Shown here: positions 27,269-36,036 of the stretch, piece by piece
How the letters are laid out: each line of letters opens with the position of its first letter
Numbering within the stretch: position 1 is the stretch's first letter
Assembly: GCA_028292505.1 (NCBI GenBank)
Contig: JAQGMF010000051.1
Coordinates: 1 to 64,000 of the forward strand
Direction: 5' to 3'
Source: Rhodocyclales bacterium
GTDB taxonomy: Bacteria > Pseudomonadota > Gammaproteobacteria > Burkholderiales > Rhodocyclaceae
DNA: 64,000 nt
Position numbers and translations under genes: made by a program
The notes under the pieces: model-generated
Seen by the model: the letters and a program-made list of their open reading frames with translations, nothing else
The model's database searches: none
Told to the model about the DNA's origin: nothing

Positions 27269-27796
27269 GTGAGCCGAGGCAGTGTTTATGGAATTAGTCG
27301 TGTGGATAACGAAGTCAGTCGGACGCATGGATGGCTTGTAACCATTCAGCGCCGCGGCATCATCCACCGCAAGCATTTTTCTGATGGCGTGCATGGTGGT
27401 AAGCAGAAATCCTTTGCAGCAGCAAAGGGTTACCGCGATGAAGTGATCACCAATCACCCACCGTTTTCAATGCGCGAGTATTCGAATATCGTCAAGAAGA
27501 ACAACCGTTCGGGCGTGGTCGGCGTTTGCCGCTACTGCGCTTCGGAAACACGCGACTTGCCGGAAGACAAGCAGCGCTGGTTCTGGGTTGCTTCCTGGCC
27601 GCTTCCCGACGGGCGCCGCAAGCGCGTGAAATTCTCCGTCAAGAAGTACGGCGAGGAGGGTGCCTTCAAGATGGCACTGAAAGCCCGCAAAGATGCTTTG
27701 CGCGGACTGGATGGCGCTTTCGATCCCGGTGCTGTGCGGCGCAAGCCTGCACGGCGTCGCGCCGAGTCGGTCGAGCGTCACAAACTCGCCGCCTGA
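27269..27796 (+). CDS. AP2-domain DNA-binding protein, apparently two tandem AP2-like units
   Basis: 175 residues, basic. The second unit (about 80-145) is AP2-like: S-G-V-V-G-V-C-R-Y, then W-F-W-V-A-S-W-P-L-P-D-G-R-R-K-R-V-K-F-S-V, then a helix Y-G-E-E-G-A-F-K-M-A-L-K-A-R. The first part (S-V-Y-G-I-S-R-V to G-W-L-V-T-I-Q-R-R to S-F-A-A-A-K-G-Y-R-D-E-V) repeats the same pattern less clearly. AP2 domains bind DNA; in bacteria they are often attached to homing endonucleases, but no nuclease motif is present here. The tail is Arg-rich. The start is GTG with GGAGG seven bases upstream. A regulator role is an inference. Confidence 0.75.
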   Translation: MSRGSVYGISRVDNEVSRTHGWLVTIQRRGIIHRKHFSDGVHGGKQKSFAAAKGYRDEVITNHPPFSMREYSNIVKKNNRSGVVGVCRYCASETRDLPEDKQRWFWVASWPLPDGRRKRVKFSVKKYGEEGAFKMALKARKDALRGLDGAFDPGAVRRKPARRRAESVERHKLAA

Positions 27797-27817
27797 GCAG
27801 GATCTCGAGTGGACATG

Positions 27818-27853
27818 AGGCCGTCTGCCCTTCACGGGGCGGGCGGCCTTTTG
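27818..27853 (+). terminator. Intrinsic terminator after the AP2 gene
   Basis: AGGCCGTCTGCCC and GGGCGGGCGGCCT form a long GC-rich stem with one mismatch around a short loop, followed by TTTT. It lies 22 bases past the AP2 stop and ends 23 bases before moeB. Confidence 0.75.
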
Positions 27854-27875
27854 TCATTGCGCTTACACTCGCGGC

Positions 27876-28622
27876 ATGAACGATGACCAGCTGCTGCGCT
27901 ATTCCCGCCACATCCTCTTGCCCGAACTCGATATTGCCGGGCAGGAAGCCATTCTTCGCAGTCGCGTCCTGATCGTCGGCGCTGGTGGACTGGGTTCTCC
28001 CGCTGCCATGTACCTTGCCTCGGCAGGTGTCGGCACCCTCGTGCTATGCGACGGCGACACGGTCGATCTGACCAATCTGCAGCGCCAGATTCTTCATCGC
28101 AATGATTCGGTCGGGCGACTGAAAGTCGACTCCGGCCACGACACGCTGTACACCATCAATCCTGAAGTGCATGTCGAATGCATACCGCGTCGTCTTGTCG
28201 ATGTGGAACTGGAAGAACAAGTGGCGACGGCAAGTGTGGTGCTGGATTGCTCCGACAATTTTGCAACGCGCCATGCCATCAACCGCGCCTGCGTGAAATT
28301 TGCCAAGCCGCTTGTCTCCGGCGCAGCCGTGCGCTTCGACGGGCAACTGAGCGTCTTCGACAAGCGCGATGCGGAGAATCCCTGCTATCAATGCCTGTTT
28401 CCCGATGGCGAGGATGTCGAAGAAACGCGCTGTGCAGTGATGGGCGTCTTCGCACCGCTGACCGGCATCATCGGCACGATGCAGGCGGCCGAGGCCTTGA
28501 AGCTCATTGCGGGTTGCGGCGAGCCCCTGGTCGGCAGGCTGGTGCTGATCAATGCGCTCACCATGGGGCTGCGCACTGTTCGCTATTGCAGGGATGACGG
28601 TTGCGCAGTGTGTGGCGCGTAG
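27876..28622 (+). CDS. moeB: MoeB/ThiF-family E1-like adenylyltransferase
   Basis: 248 residues. The protein opens Y-S-R-H-I-L-L-P-E-L-D, the usual start of the family. The ATP-binding Rossmann motif is VLIVGAGGLGSPAAMYLA, followed by D-G-D-T-V-D-L-T-N-L-Q-R-Q. Two cysteine pairs, C-Y-Q-C and a C-terminal C-A-V-C-G, match the structural zinc site. These enzymes adenylate the C-terminal glycine of a small sulfur carrier: MoaD for molybdopterin, or ThiS for thiamine. No rhodanese domain follows. No moa or thi genes are nearby, so the choice between MoeB and ThiF is by similarity only. Confidence 0.9.
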   Translation: MNDDQLLRYSRHILLPELDIAGQEAILRSRVLIVGAGGLGSPAAMYLASAGVGTLVLCDGDTVDLTNLQRQILHRNDSVGRLKVDSGHDTLYTINPEVHVECIPRRLVDVELEEQVATASVVLDCSDNFATRHAINRACVKFAKPLVSGAAVRFDGQLSVFDKRDAENPCYQCLFPDGEDVEETRCAVMGVFAPLTGIIGTMQAAEALKLIAGCGEPLVGRLVLINALTMGLRTVRYCRDDGCAVCGA

Positions 28623-28674
28623 TTTGTCGATCTTGCAACGAATGGGATGTCGGAAGGCGCTTCGCTTTTCCGAC

Positions 28675-29769
28675 CTACATGGCGGGCCGCGCGAGTATGC
28701 GCAAGTCCTCGCCAATCTTGTCGATTGCATGAAAATGCAAGGCGATGCTTTCGTCAAGACTCGTAAATGCAGGCAGCATGGCGAGCCCTCTTGAGGGATC
28801 GCCCAGTAGCTTGGGCGCGAGATAGACCAAGTACTCGTCAGCGTACCCAGATTGCATGAAGGTCGCATTCAACGTTGCGCCGGCTTCGACCAACAATTCA
28901 TTGATGCCGCGTTGACCAAGCAATGGGAGCAGGGCGGCGATATCCACGCGGCCATCGCTTGCGGGCAGATGCAGGATTTCCGCACCCGCCGTTTTCAATT
29001 CCTCCTGTCGCTTGACGTCGTCATTGGCGGTAACGATCAGCGTATTCCCATTTTGCAGAACCCTTGCGCTCGCTGGCGTGCGCAGTTGGCTGTCGAGCAC
29101 GATGCGCAGCGGTTGGCGTGGTGTTTCGATTGCACGTACATTGAGTAGCGGATCATCGGCCAGCACGGTACCAATGCCGGTCAGTACTGCACATGAACGT
29201 GCGCGCCAATGATGCGCATCGGCACGTGCGGCCTCGCCAGTGATCCACTTGCTTATGCCATTGGCAAGAGCTGTCTTGCCGTCCAGGGATGCAGCGATCT
29301 TGAGGCGCACGAAGGGTCGGCCACGTGTAATGCGCGAGATGAAGCCTTCATTCAGCGCGCTCGCTTCACTTGCCATGAGGCCCGAGCTGACGGCAATGCC
29401 GGCATCGCCCAGTCGCTCAAAACCTTTGCCGGCAACCAACGGATTTGGATCTTGCATGGCAGCGACGACACGTCCAATCCCCGCCTTGATCAAGGCGTCG
29501 CAGCAGGGCGGGGTACGACCGAAATGCGAGCAGGGTTCGAGTGTGACGTAGACGGTCGCGCCGACGACGGACTTGCCGCGCGCTGCTGCGTCGAGCAGTG
29601 CCTGAATTTCGGCGTGATTTTGTCCGGCCGGTTGCGTCCAGCCTTCACCAATGATCTCGCCTGCTTCATCGACAATGACACAACCTACGCGCGGGTTGGG
29701 CGAGGTGATGTAGAGGCCGCGCTCGGCAAGCTCGAGCGCGCGACGCATGTAGTCTTCGGGCGCGAGCAT
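28675..29769 (-). CDS. ribD: Bifunctional riboflavin biosynthesis protein RibD (deaminase/reductase)
   Basis: 364 residues. The N-terminal deaminase (about 1-145) has the zinc motifs H-A-E-I-Q-A-L and E-P-C-S-H-F-G-R-T-P-P-C, with S-P-N-P-R-V-G-C-V-I-V-D upstream. The C-terminal reductase (about 150-364) opens R-P-F-V-R-L-K-I-A-A-S-L-D-G-K-T-A and has a nucleotide-binding G-x-x-x-L region. It deaminates and reduces the pyrimidine precursor of riboflavin. It lies three bases after nrdR on the same strand, the usual glyA-nrdR-ribD order of betaproteobacteria. Confidence 0.97.
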   Translation of the reverse strand: MLAPEDYMRRALELAERGLYITSPNPRVGCVIVDEAGEIIGEGWTQPAGQNHAEIQALLDAAARGKSVVGATVYVTLEPCSHFGRTPPCCDALIKAGIGRVVAAMQDPNPLVAGKGFERLGDAGIAVSSGLMASEASALNEGFISRITRGRPFVRLKIAASLDGKTALANGISKWITGEAARADAHHWRARSCAVLTGIGTVLADDPLLNVRAIETPRQPLRIVLDSQLRTPASARVLQNGNTLIVTANDDVKRQEELKTAGAEILHLPASDGRVDIAALLPLLGQRGINELLVEAGATLNATFMQSGYADEYLVYLAPKLLGDPSRGLAMLPAFTSLDESIALHFHAIDKIGEDLRILARPAM

Positions 29770-29772
29770 TGA

Positions 29773-30255
29773 TCAGCTCTTACGCGTGCGCGGCTTCGGT
29801 TTGGCGTGCGGGCCGAGTTCGCGGATGACTTCGGCGAATTCTTCGGCATCCTCGAAATTGCGGTACACCGAGGCGAAGCGGATGTAGGCAATCTTGTCGA
29901 GGCGCTTGAGTTCGCGCATGACGAGCTCGCCGACTTTGTCCGAGGGAATTTCACGCTCACCCAACGACAGCAAACGACCTTCGATGCGCTCGACGGCGCT
30001 GTCCACACTCTCAGCCGTGACAGGACGTTTGCGTAATGCCAGTTTCATACTGGCGAGCACCTTGTCGCGGTCGAATTCGGTACGACTGCCGTTTTTCTTG
30101 ACGATCTGCGGCAGCTTGAGCTCGATACGTTCATAGGTGGTGAAGCGCTTGTCGCATTCACCACAGCGACGGCGGCGACGGATGATGTCGCCCTCGTCGT
30201 TCTCGCGCGTATCGGTGACTTGCGTGGAAGCCGCGCCGCAGAAAGGACATTTCAT
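29773..30255 (-). CDS. nrdR: Transcriptional repressor NrdR
   Basis: 160 residues starting [22 protein letters not shown]. The zinc ribbon uses C-P-F-C and C-G-E-C-D, followed by the [11 protein letters not shown] segment and an ATP-cone domain (about 50-140). NrdR senses nucleotide pools and represses ribonucleotide reductase genes. The frame is open far upstream, but MKCPFC is the family start. It lies 25 bases after glyA and overlaps nothing; ribD follows. Confidence 0.96.
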   Translation of the reverse strand: MKCPFCGAASTQVTDTRENDEGDIIRRRRRCGECDKRFTTYERIELKLPQIVKKNGSRTEFDRDKVLASMKLALRKRPVTAESVDSAVERIEGRLLSLGEREIPSDKVGELVMRELKRLDKIAYIRFASVYRNFEDAEEFAEVIRELGPHAKPKPRTRKS

Positions 30256-30280
30256 GGAGCGCGCCTCGCTCGCGTCACGA

Positions 30281-31531
30281 TCAGGCGCCGTACACCGGGA
30301 ATTTCTTGCACAGCATGCTGACTTCCTCGCGCACTCGCGACAGCACCGCTTCATCGCTCGGCGCATCGAGCACATCGGCCATCAGATGAGCGACACGTTC
30401 GGCTTCGATCTCGGTAAAGCCGCGCGTCGTCATCGCCGGGCTGCCAATGCGGATGCCGGAAGTCACGAAGGGTTTTTCCGGGTCCTTCGGAATCGCGTTC
30501 TTGTTGACCGTGATATGCGCGCGGCCCAAGGCGGCCTCGGCCTCCTTGCCGTTGATGTTCTTCGAGCGCAGATCGACGAGAAACACGTGGCTTTCGGTAC
30601 GGCCCGAAACAATGCGCAGACCACGCTGCTCGGACAGCACGCGCGCCATGACACGTGCATTGGCCAGGACTTGCTCCTGGTATTCGCGGAACTCCGGTGT
30701 GGCGGCTTCCTTGAAAGCGACTGCCTTGGCGGCTATGACGTGCATCAGCGGGCCGCCTTGCAGGCCAGGGAAGATCGCCGAATTCAGCGCTTTTTCATGC
30801 TCGGCCTTCATGAGGATGACACCGCCACGTGGACCACGCAGCGTCTTATGCGTCGTCGAGGTCACGACATCGGCATAAGGCACGGGATTCGGATAGATGC
30901 CCGCGGCGATCAGGCCGGCGTAGTGCGCCATGTCGACCCAGAAGATTGCGCCGACGGCCTTGGCCACCTTGGCGAAGCGTTCGAAGTCGATGCGTAATGC
31001 ATAAGCGGAAGCGCCAGCGATAAGGATGCGCGGCTTGTGCTCATGGGCCAGTCGCTCCATCGCGTCGTAGTCGATTTCTTCCTTCTCATCGAGGCCATAG
31101 GCGACGACGTTGAACCATTTGCCGGACATGTTCAGCGGCATGCCGTGCGTGAGGTGGCCGCCCTCGGCCAGGCTCATGCCCATGATGGTGTCGCCGGGCT
31201 TGGCGAAAGCCATCAACACGGCCTGGTTGGCCTGCGAGCCGGAGTTCGGCTGAACGTTGGCTGCATCTGCGCCGAACAACTTCTTGAGGCGGTCGATGGC
31301 GATCTGCTCGGCCACATCGACGTACTCGCAACCACCGTAGTAGCGCTTGCCGGGGTAACCCTCTGCGTACTTGTTGGTCAGTTGCGAGCCCTGGGCTTCC
31401 ATCACGGCGCAGCTGACGTAGTTTTCGGAGGCGATCAGTTCAATGTGATCCTCCTGGCGCTTGTTTTCGGCCGTGATTGTGGCGAACAGCTCGGGGTCGG
31501 TTTTGGCGAGGGTGTTTTGCTTGGAGAACAT
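30281..31531 (-). CDS. glyA: Serine hydroxymethyltransferase
   Basis: 416 residues, normal length. It contains [10 protein letters not shown] near the start, [13 protein letters not shown], and the PLP lysine in [16 protein letters not shown]. It interconverts serine and glycine while loading tetrahydrofolate with a one-carbon unit, in the cytoplasm. The ATG at 31531 gives the family N-terminus ([16 protein letters not shown]). First gene of the glyA-nrdR-ribD block. No riboswitch could be recognised in the upstream 127 bases. Confidence 0.97.
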   Translation of the reverse strand: MFSKQNTLAKTDPELFATITAENKRQEDHIELIASENYVSCAVMEAQGSQLTNKYAEGYPGKRYYGGCEYVDVAEQIAIDRLKKLFGADAANVQPNSGSQANQAVLMAFAKPGDTIMGMSLAEGGHLTHGMPLNMSGKWFNVVAYGLDEKEEIDYDAMERLAHEHKPRILIAGASAYALRIDFERFAKVAKAVGAIFWVDMAHYAGLIAAGIYPNPVPYADVVTSTTHKTLRGPRGGVILMKAEHEKALNSAIFPGLQGGPLMHVIAAKAVAFKEAATPEFREYQEQVLANARVMARVLSEQRGLRIVSGRTESHVFLVDLRSKNINGKEAEAALGRAHITVNKNAIPKDPEKPFVTSGIRIGSPAMTTRGFTEIEAERVAHLMADVLDAPSDEAVLSRVREEVSMLCKKFPVYGA

Positions 31532-31658
31532 GAAAGTATCCGCGAGAAGGTCTTTTGGAAGACCGCTATGAAGAACAGGCAGACGCGAATAATACCGCGT
31601 CACCGCCGTTCCAAGCCATTCTGCACGTCATGAATTGACCTAAAACTGGGTAAAGGCT

Positions 31659-32330
31659 TCAGATTTGAACTTCGTCGCGGCTGATGTCCAGATGGCTTTG
31701 GTCGTTCCAGTCTTGTAGCGCCCAAATGCCGCCGGCACGTATCAGCCAGTTCAGCGCGGCATTGCCCAGCTCGAAATCTCTGGGTGCGTCGAGCGGCATG
31801 CCGGTCACGAAACGCCGTGCCGCATCAAGCACGCCGCCGTGGGCGATCAGCAGGATGCGCTGGCCGGCATGATTGTCAGCAAGTGCATCGAGCATGACGG
31901 AGATACGCTCGAAGCATTGCCGCAGGCTTTCGCCTTCGGGCGGTATGAAATCCGGTTCGCGGCGTGCGACCCGTGCCTGCATGGCCGGGAAACGCTGCTC
32001 TGCCTCTTGCCGGGTGAGCCCTTGAAAGATCCCGAAATTGCGCTCTCGGGCGGCGGGCAGCTGCGTGACTGCAATACCAAGCCGGCTCGCCACTGCTTCG
32101 GCCGTATCCAGCGCACGTGCGAGATCGGAGCTGTAGATCGCGTCGAAACGGGTACTGACCAATGCATCCGCCAACGCACCGGCCTGCGCGACGCCGGTCG
32201 CATTGAGGGGAATATCTTCATGTCCCTGCAGACGGCGTTCGACATTCCAGTCGGTCTCGCCATGGCGGACCAGACAGATGTGAGTGGCGCCGGATCGTGG
32301 CGAGATTATCGGTTCAGCGGGTTTCGACAT
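31659..32330 (-). CDS. Histidine phosphatase superfamily protein (phosphoglycerate-mutase-like)
   Basis: About 223 residues. The catalytic R-H-G is in I-C-L-V-R-H-G-E-T-D-W-N, the second histidine in L-L-I-A-H-G-G-V-L-D-A-A-R-R, and the acid pair in A-A-R-E-R-N-F-G-I-F-Q-G-L. This matches the cofactor-independent broad phosphatase branch (GpmB/PhoE/CobC type) more than the true mutase. The substrate cannot be told. The start at 32330 is uncertain because no clear ribosome site precedes it or the alternative ATG at 32360. It is divergent from the TRAP transporter genes and stands 127 bases downstream of glyA's start in the same orientation. Confidence 0.85.
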   Translation of the reverse strand: MSKPAEPIISPRSGATHICLVRHGETDWNVERRLQGHEDIPLNATGVAQAGALADALVSTRFDAIYSSDLARALDTAEAVASRLGIAVTQLPAARERNFGIFQGLTRQEAEQRFPAMQARVARREPDFIPPEGESLRQCFERISVMLDALADNHAGQRILLIAHGGVLDAARRFVTGMPLDAPRDFELGNAALNWLIRAGGIWALQDWNDQSHLDISRDEVQI

Positions 32331-32496
32331 GGACGATGTATGCAGCATTCGATACGCCATGGTAACCCGAGTGCCGGGCGACGCATTTTTGTGGGCATCA
32401 AGGCGCTCACAGATGCCGCCAATGTCAGTATGCTTGGTTCCCCGTGCGGGGGCGGGCGATCCTGACGGTCAGCCCGGAAAAAAAAGAGGAGAAGAC

Positions 32497-33105
32497 ATGG
32501 CGTTTTTCTTGAAGCTGGCGCGCGGCATCGACGCGCTCAACGAATGGGTGGCGCGCTGGGTGGCATGGTTGGTGTTGATCGTCACCTTGCTGAGTGCCGG
32601 CAATGCCATCGTGCGCAAGATTTTCAACGTCAGTTCCAATGGCCTGCTGGAAATCCAGTGGTACCTGTTTTCCGCCATCTTTTTGCTGTATGCGGGTTAC
32701 ACGCTGTTATGCAATGCGCATGTCCGCATCGATGTGTTGACGAGCCGTCTCGGCCCGCGCACCACAGCGTGGATCGATATTTTCGGCACGCTGTTCTTCC
32801 TGTTCCCGGCGGCGGTAGCAATCACCTGGTTTTCATGGGGCGTTTTCGTCGAGGCCTGGCGCAGCGGTGAGGTCTCGGCCAACCAGGGCGGTTTGACTTT
32901 CTGGCCGGCGCGTCTGCTGGTGCCGGTCGGTTTTGCTTTATTGCTTCTGCAAGGGTTCTCCGAACTGATCAAGCGCATCGGCTATCTGCGCGGGCATCTC
33001 GCCGCGCCGATCACACGCCATGAAGGGCCGAGCGAAGAAGAAGCGCTGGCAGAAGACATCCGCCGTGCGCGTAGCCTGGATGTGCAGGGAGGCGAGGGCC
33101 AATGA
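32497..33105 (+). CDS. TRAP transporter small permease subunit (DctQ family)
   Basis: 202 residues with four membrane segments (about 22-42, 55-75, 95-118, 140-165). The family core G-N-A-I-V-R-K-I-F and E-I-Q-W-Y-L-F is visible. A cytoplasmic tail ends the protein. With DctM it forms the membrane part of a tripartite ATP-independent transporter driven by the sodium gradient. An AGAGGAGA site precedes the ATG at 32497. The last four bases overlap the dctM start (ATGA). The required periplasmic binding protein (DctP) gene is not adjacent and not in the window. Confidence 0.92.
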   Translation: MAFFLKLARGIDALNEWVARWVAWLVLIVTLLSAGNAIVRKIFNVSSNGLLEIQWYLFSAIFLLYAGYTLLCNAHVRIDVLTSRLGPRTTAWIDIFGTLFFLFPAAVAITWFSWGVFVEAWRSGEVSANQGGLTFWPARLLVPVGFALLLLQGFSELIKRIGYLRGHLAAPITRHEGPSEEEALAEDIRRARSLDVQGGEGQ

Positions 33106-34799
33106 CCGCGTTCCTGATTCACAACATCGCGCCGCTGATGTTCGGTGCGATGGTGCTGCTGTTGCTGCTCGGCTATCCGGTCGCGTTTTCGCTGGCGGCG
33201 TGCGGCGTCATTTTCGGCATCGTCGGCATCGAACTCGATCTGCTGCCAGCGACGCTGTTCCAGGCCATGCCCGATCGCATCTGGGGCGTGATGAGCAATG
33301 ACACCATGCTGGCCATTCCCTTTTTTACTTTCATGGGCTTGATTCTCGAGCGCAGCGGCATGGCCGAGGATCTGCTCGACACCATAGGCCAGTTGTTTGG
33401 CCCCGTCCGCGGCGGGCTGGCCTTCGCCGTGATCCTCGTCGGCGCTATGCTGGCGGCCACTACCGGTGTCGTCGCTGCTTCTGTCATTTCCATGGGTTTG
33501 ATATCGCTGCCCATCATGTTGCGTCATGGCTATGACAAACGACTGGCCAGCGGCGTCATTGCCGCTTCCGGCACGCTGGCGCAGATCATCCCGCCGTCGC
33601 TGGTGCTCATCGTCATGGCCGACCAGTTGGGGCGCTCGGTGGGCGATATGTACAAGGGTGCTTTCGTCCCAGGCCTGACCCTCACTGGCTTCTACATCGT
33701 ATATGTCATTGGCGTAACGCTGATTCGACCGCGCTGGGCGCCTGCGTTGCCGGTCGAGGCACGCACGCTACGCGAAGACAATGGCAAGGCCGGCCTGGGC
33801 TCCTTGTTCGTCCTGGTTGTGCTCGCTGTGCTGGCAGCGGTGGCATTCATGCACACCAGCGTGCCTGCGCGGATCATGTCCGCCATGCGTCGCGATGTGG
33901 TGGAGCAGGTGGCGAGCGACGAGGCAATCGTCATTGCCATGAGCGTGTGGGCGCTGTTCGCCTATGTTTGCGCACGCGCCAATCGCACATTCAAGCTCGG
34001 TTTGCTGTCGCGTATGGCCGAGCGCTTCACCTTTGTATTGATCCCACCGCTGGCATTGATTTTTCTCGTACTCGGTACGATTTTCCTTGGAGTGGCGACG
34101 CCCACCGAAGGCGGCGCCATGGGCGCGACCGGCGCACTGGTGATGGCTTTGGCGCGCAAGCGCCTGTCATTGGCGCAATTGCGTCAGGCCATGGAATCGA
34201 CCGCGCGCCTGACGACCTTCGTGGTTTTCATTCTCATCGGCTCACGTGTCTTCAGTCTGACTTTCTATGGTGTGAATGGACACCTGTGGGTTGAGCACCT
34301 GCTCGTTAACATGCCCGGCGGCCAGCTCGGTTTCCTGATCTTCACAAATGTGCTGATCTTCGTGCTGGCGTTCTTCCTCGATTTCTTCGAGCTGTCGTTC
34401 ATCGTTGTGCCCTTGCTCGCGCCGGTAGCTGACAAGTTAGGCATCGACCTGGTGTGGTTCGGTGTCTTGCTGGGCATCAATATGCAGACATCATTCATGC
34501 ATCCGCCTTTCGGTTTCGCCCTGTTCTACCTGCGTTCGGTTGCGCCGAAGAGCATCAGGACGACCGACATCTACTGGGGCGCCGTGCCCTTCGTATTGAT
34601 CCAGATCATCATGGTGTGCCTCGTGATTGCCTTCCCGCAACTGGTGAACGTCGGGCTGGATAAATCGCAGACGGTGGATATCGACAAGGTGCGGATCGAT
34701 GTCCCACAAACTGAAGTACCGAAGCAGCCGGAGGGCAGTGCACCCGCCGCTGATACGACGAATGACGACATCATGCGTCAGTTTGGTGGGGCGAAGTAG
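33102..34799 (+). CDS. TRAP transporter large permease subunit (DctM family), long form
   Basis: 565 residues, longer than the usual 425-450. About 13 membrane segments are present. The DctM core has A-I-P-F-F-T-F-M-G and G-V-V-A-A-S-V-I-S-M-G-L-I-S-L-P-I-M-L-R-H-G-Y, then A-S-G-T-L-A-Q-I-I-P-P-S-L. An extra stretch of about 80 residues in the middle (roughly 240-320) and a Pro/Asp-rich C-terminal tail account for the extra length. This long form resembles permeases annotated for mannitol or chloroaromatic compounds, but the substrate is not deducible. It is translationally coupled to the small subunit. Confidence 0.92.
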   Translation: MTAFLIHNIAPLMFGAMVLLLLLGYPVAFSLAACGVIFGIVGIELDLLPATLFQAMPDRIWGVMSNDTMLAIPFFTFMGLILERSGMAEDLLDTIGQLFGPVRGGLAFAVILVGAMLAATTGVVAASVISMGLISLPIMLRHGYDKRLASGVIAASGTLAQIIPPSLVLIVMADQLGRSVGDMYKGAFVPGLTLTGFYIVYVIGVTLIRPRWAPALPVEARTLREDNGKAGLGSLFVLVVLAVLAAVAFMHTSVPARIMSAMRRDVVEQVASDEAIVIAMSVWALFAYVCARANRTFKLGLLSRMAERFTFVLIPPLALIFLVLGTIFLGVATPTEGGAMGATGALVMALARKRLSLAQLRQAMESTARLTTFVVFILIGSRVFSLTFYGVNGHLWVEHLLVNMPGGQLGFLIFTNVLIFVLAFFLDFFELSFIVVPLLAPVADKLGIDLVWFGVLLGINMQTSFMHPPFGFALFYLRSVAPKSIRTTDIYWGAVPFVLIQIIMVCLVIAFPQLVNVGLDKSQTVDIDKVRIDVPQTEVPKQPEGSAPAADTTNDDIMRQFGGAK

Positions 34800-34843
34800 G
34801 GAGGGAGACCTTTGGCGATTCCCGTAGCTGTAGTGTTGGGCGG

Positions 34844-35143
34844 TCAGATCTGGGCCGCTTCAGCATGAAGCTTCAAACCCAGCGCATCGATCACTTTCAG
34901 AATAGTGTCGAAGCTTGGAGCGCGATCACCAGAGAGTGCTTTGTAAAGACTCTCCCGTGATAGGCCTGCATCACGCGCGACCTGCGTCATGCCTTTAGCG
35001 CGAGCGATGTCCCCCAATGCTTTTGCAATGAATGCTGCATCACCATTTGCTTCTTCCAGACAAGCTTCCAGATAGGCCGCCATTTCTTCTGGCGTGCGCA
35101 AATGCTCGGCAATATCGTAGCGGGTAGTCGTGGTTTTTTTCAT
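34844..35143 (-). CDS. Antitoxin of a type II toxin-antitoxin pair (HI1420-like, HTH)
   Basis: 99 residues. The N-terminal part Y-D-I-A-E-H-L-R-T-P-E-E-M-A-A-Y-L matches the HI1420-type addiction-module antidote family, and a helix-turn-helix follows (T-Q-V-A-R-D-A-G-L-S-R-E-S-L-Y-K-A-L). It would neutralise the toxin encoded nine bases upstream and repress the operon through the palindrome at 35452-35467. Gene order is toxin first, antitoxin second, as in this family. Confidence 0.88.
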   Translation of the reverse strand: MKKTTTTRYDIAEHLRTPEEMAAYLEACLEEANGDAAFIAKALGDIARAKGMTQVARDAGLSRESLYKALSGDRAPSFDTILKVIDALGLKLHAEAAQI

Positions 35144-35152
35144 CGTGTGCTC

Positions 35153-35443
35153 CTACAGATTGCGTGCAAGACGCAAGGCGACCCGAATGTCAGCAGACTG
35201 AGTGGTTTTGTCGCCACCGGCCAGCAAGATCACAACTTCGCGCCCACGTTTCGTAAAGTACACTCGATAGCCGGGGCCGTAATCGATGCGCAGTTCAGAA
35301 ACGCCTTCGCCAACGGGCTTGACGTCGCCCGGATTGCCAGCCGCGAGGCGCTCAATCCGGACCAGGACACGCGCACGTGCTTGAAGATCACGAAGGCTAT
35401 CAATCCACTGGGCATAGATCTCAGTTTTGCGGATTTCGAGCAT
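35153..35443 (-). CDS. RelE/ParE-family toxin (HI1419-like)
   Basis: 96 residues, a compact RelE/ParE fold: W-I-D-S-L-R-D-L-Q-A-R-A-R-V-L-V-R-I-E-R-L, then E-L-R-I-D-Y-G-P-G-Y-R-V-Y-F and V-V-I-L-L-A-G-G-D-K-T-T-Q. These match the addiction-module killer family paired with HI1420-type antidotes. Members are usually mRNA-cleaving or gyrase-directed; which one cannot be told here. It is the first gene of a two-gene operon with its own promoter. Confidence 0.88.
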   Translation of the reverse strand: MLEIRKTEIYAQWIDSLRDLQARARVLVRIERLAAGNPGDVKPVGEGVSELRIDYGPGYRVYFTKRGREVVILLAGGDKTTQSADIRVALRLARNL

Positions 35444-35448
35444 AACTT

Positions 35449-35477
35449 ACTGTAGCCGTGGGGCTACATGTTGTCAA
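35449..35477 (-). promoter_or_regulatory. Promoter with embedded operator of the toxin-antitoxin operon
   Basis: On the minus strand TTGACA (35477-35472) is followed after 17 bases by TACAGT (35454-35449), five bases before the toxin ATG. The spacer contains the perfect palindrome GTAGCC-N4-GGCTAC (35452-35467), a natural target for the antitoxin's helix-turn-helix. The very short leader means the transcript is nearly leaderless. Confidence 0.65.
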
Positions 35478-35597
35478 CGCCGCGATTGCTTCGGAAGAGA
35501 CATCTGACGCTCGCACCAAGGGATGACGACCCGTCTGCCGGATTGATGTCTCCTTGAAAAACCAGTTAGGCCATAAATGACCGTTAGGCAGGGGACA

Positions 35598-35966
35598 TCA
35601 TGATTGGTTTTGAAGTTCAGAGGCAAAGCGCAAGCGATTGCCGTCAGGATCGGTCAGCAGAAACTCACGTGTGCCCCAGGGCATATTTGCCAAGGGATTG
35701 GTGGGGATGACACCTTTCCGCTCAAACTCCGATAAGCAGTGTGCAGCGTCAGGAACGATAAAGTACGCCGCACCCCCCACCTGACAGTCTCCCGTGTGCT
35801 CTGTCAGGAAGATCGTTTGACCTTGCCGCGTGAGTTGAACAAAGAGGGGGAAACCAGGCCCGAATCGATGCTCCCAGTCGATCTCGAAACCGAGGTGCTC
35901 GACATAGAAGCTGAGGCTTTGTTCTGCATTGGTGATACGTAGTTGCGGAATGACCGTTTGAGGCAC
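35598..35966 (-). CDS. Glyoxalase/bleomycin-resistance (VOC) family protein
   Basis: 122 residues, one VOC domain: Q-L-R-I-T-N-A-E-Q-S-L-S-F-Y-V-E-H-L-G-F then L-F-V-Q-L, and L-L-T-D-P-D-G-N-R-L-R-F-A near the end. The pattern R-E-F-L-L-T-D-P-D-G-N resembles bleomycin-binding proteins. Members range from metal-dependent lyases to small-molecule-binding resistance proteins, so no substrate is claimed. Single-gene unit. Confidence 0.82.
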   Translation of the reverse strand: MPQTVIPQLRITNAEQSLSFYVEHLGFEIDWEHRFGPGFPLFVQLTRQGQTIFLTEHTGDCQVGGAAYFIVPDAAHCLSEFERKGVIPTNPLANMPWGTREFLLTDPDGNRLRFASELQNQS

Positions 35967-36036
35967 TGTTTATGTCCCTTGTGGCCTAAGGTAGGGTGGG
36001 GCAGAGGGATGACATTGTTCTACAGCGGCGACGTAC

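Noticed and set aside
31532..31658. Possible riboswitch before glyA
   Set aside because: The 127 bases show no glycine, SAM or folate riboswitch core that I could recognise.
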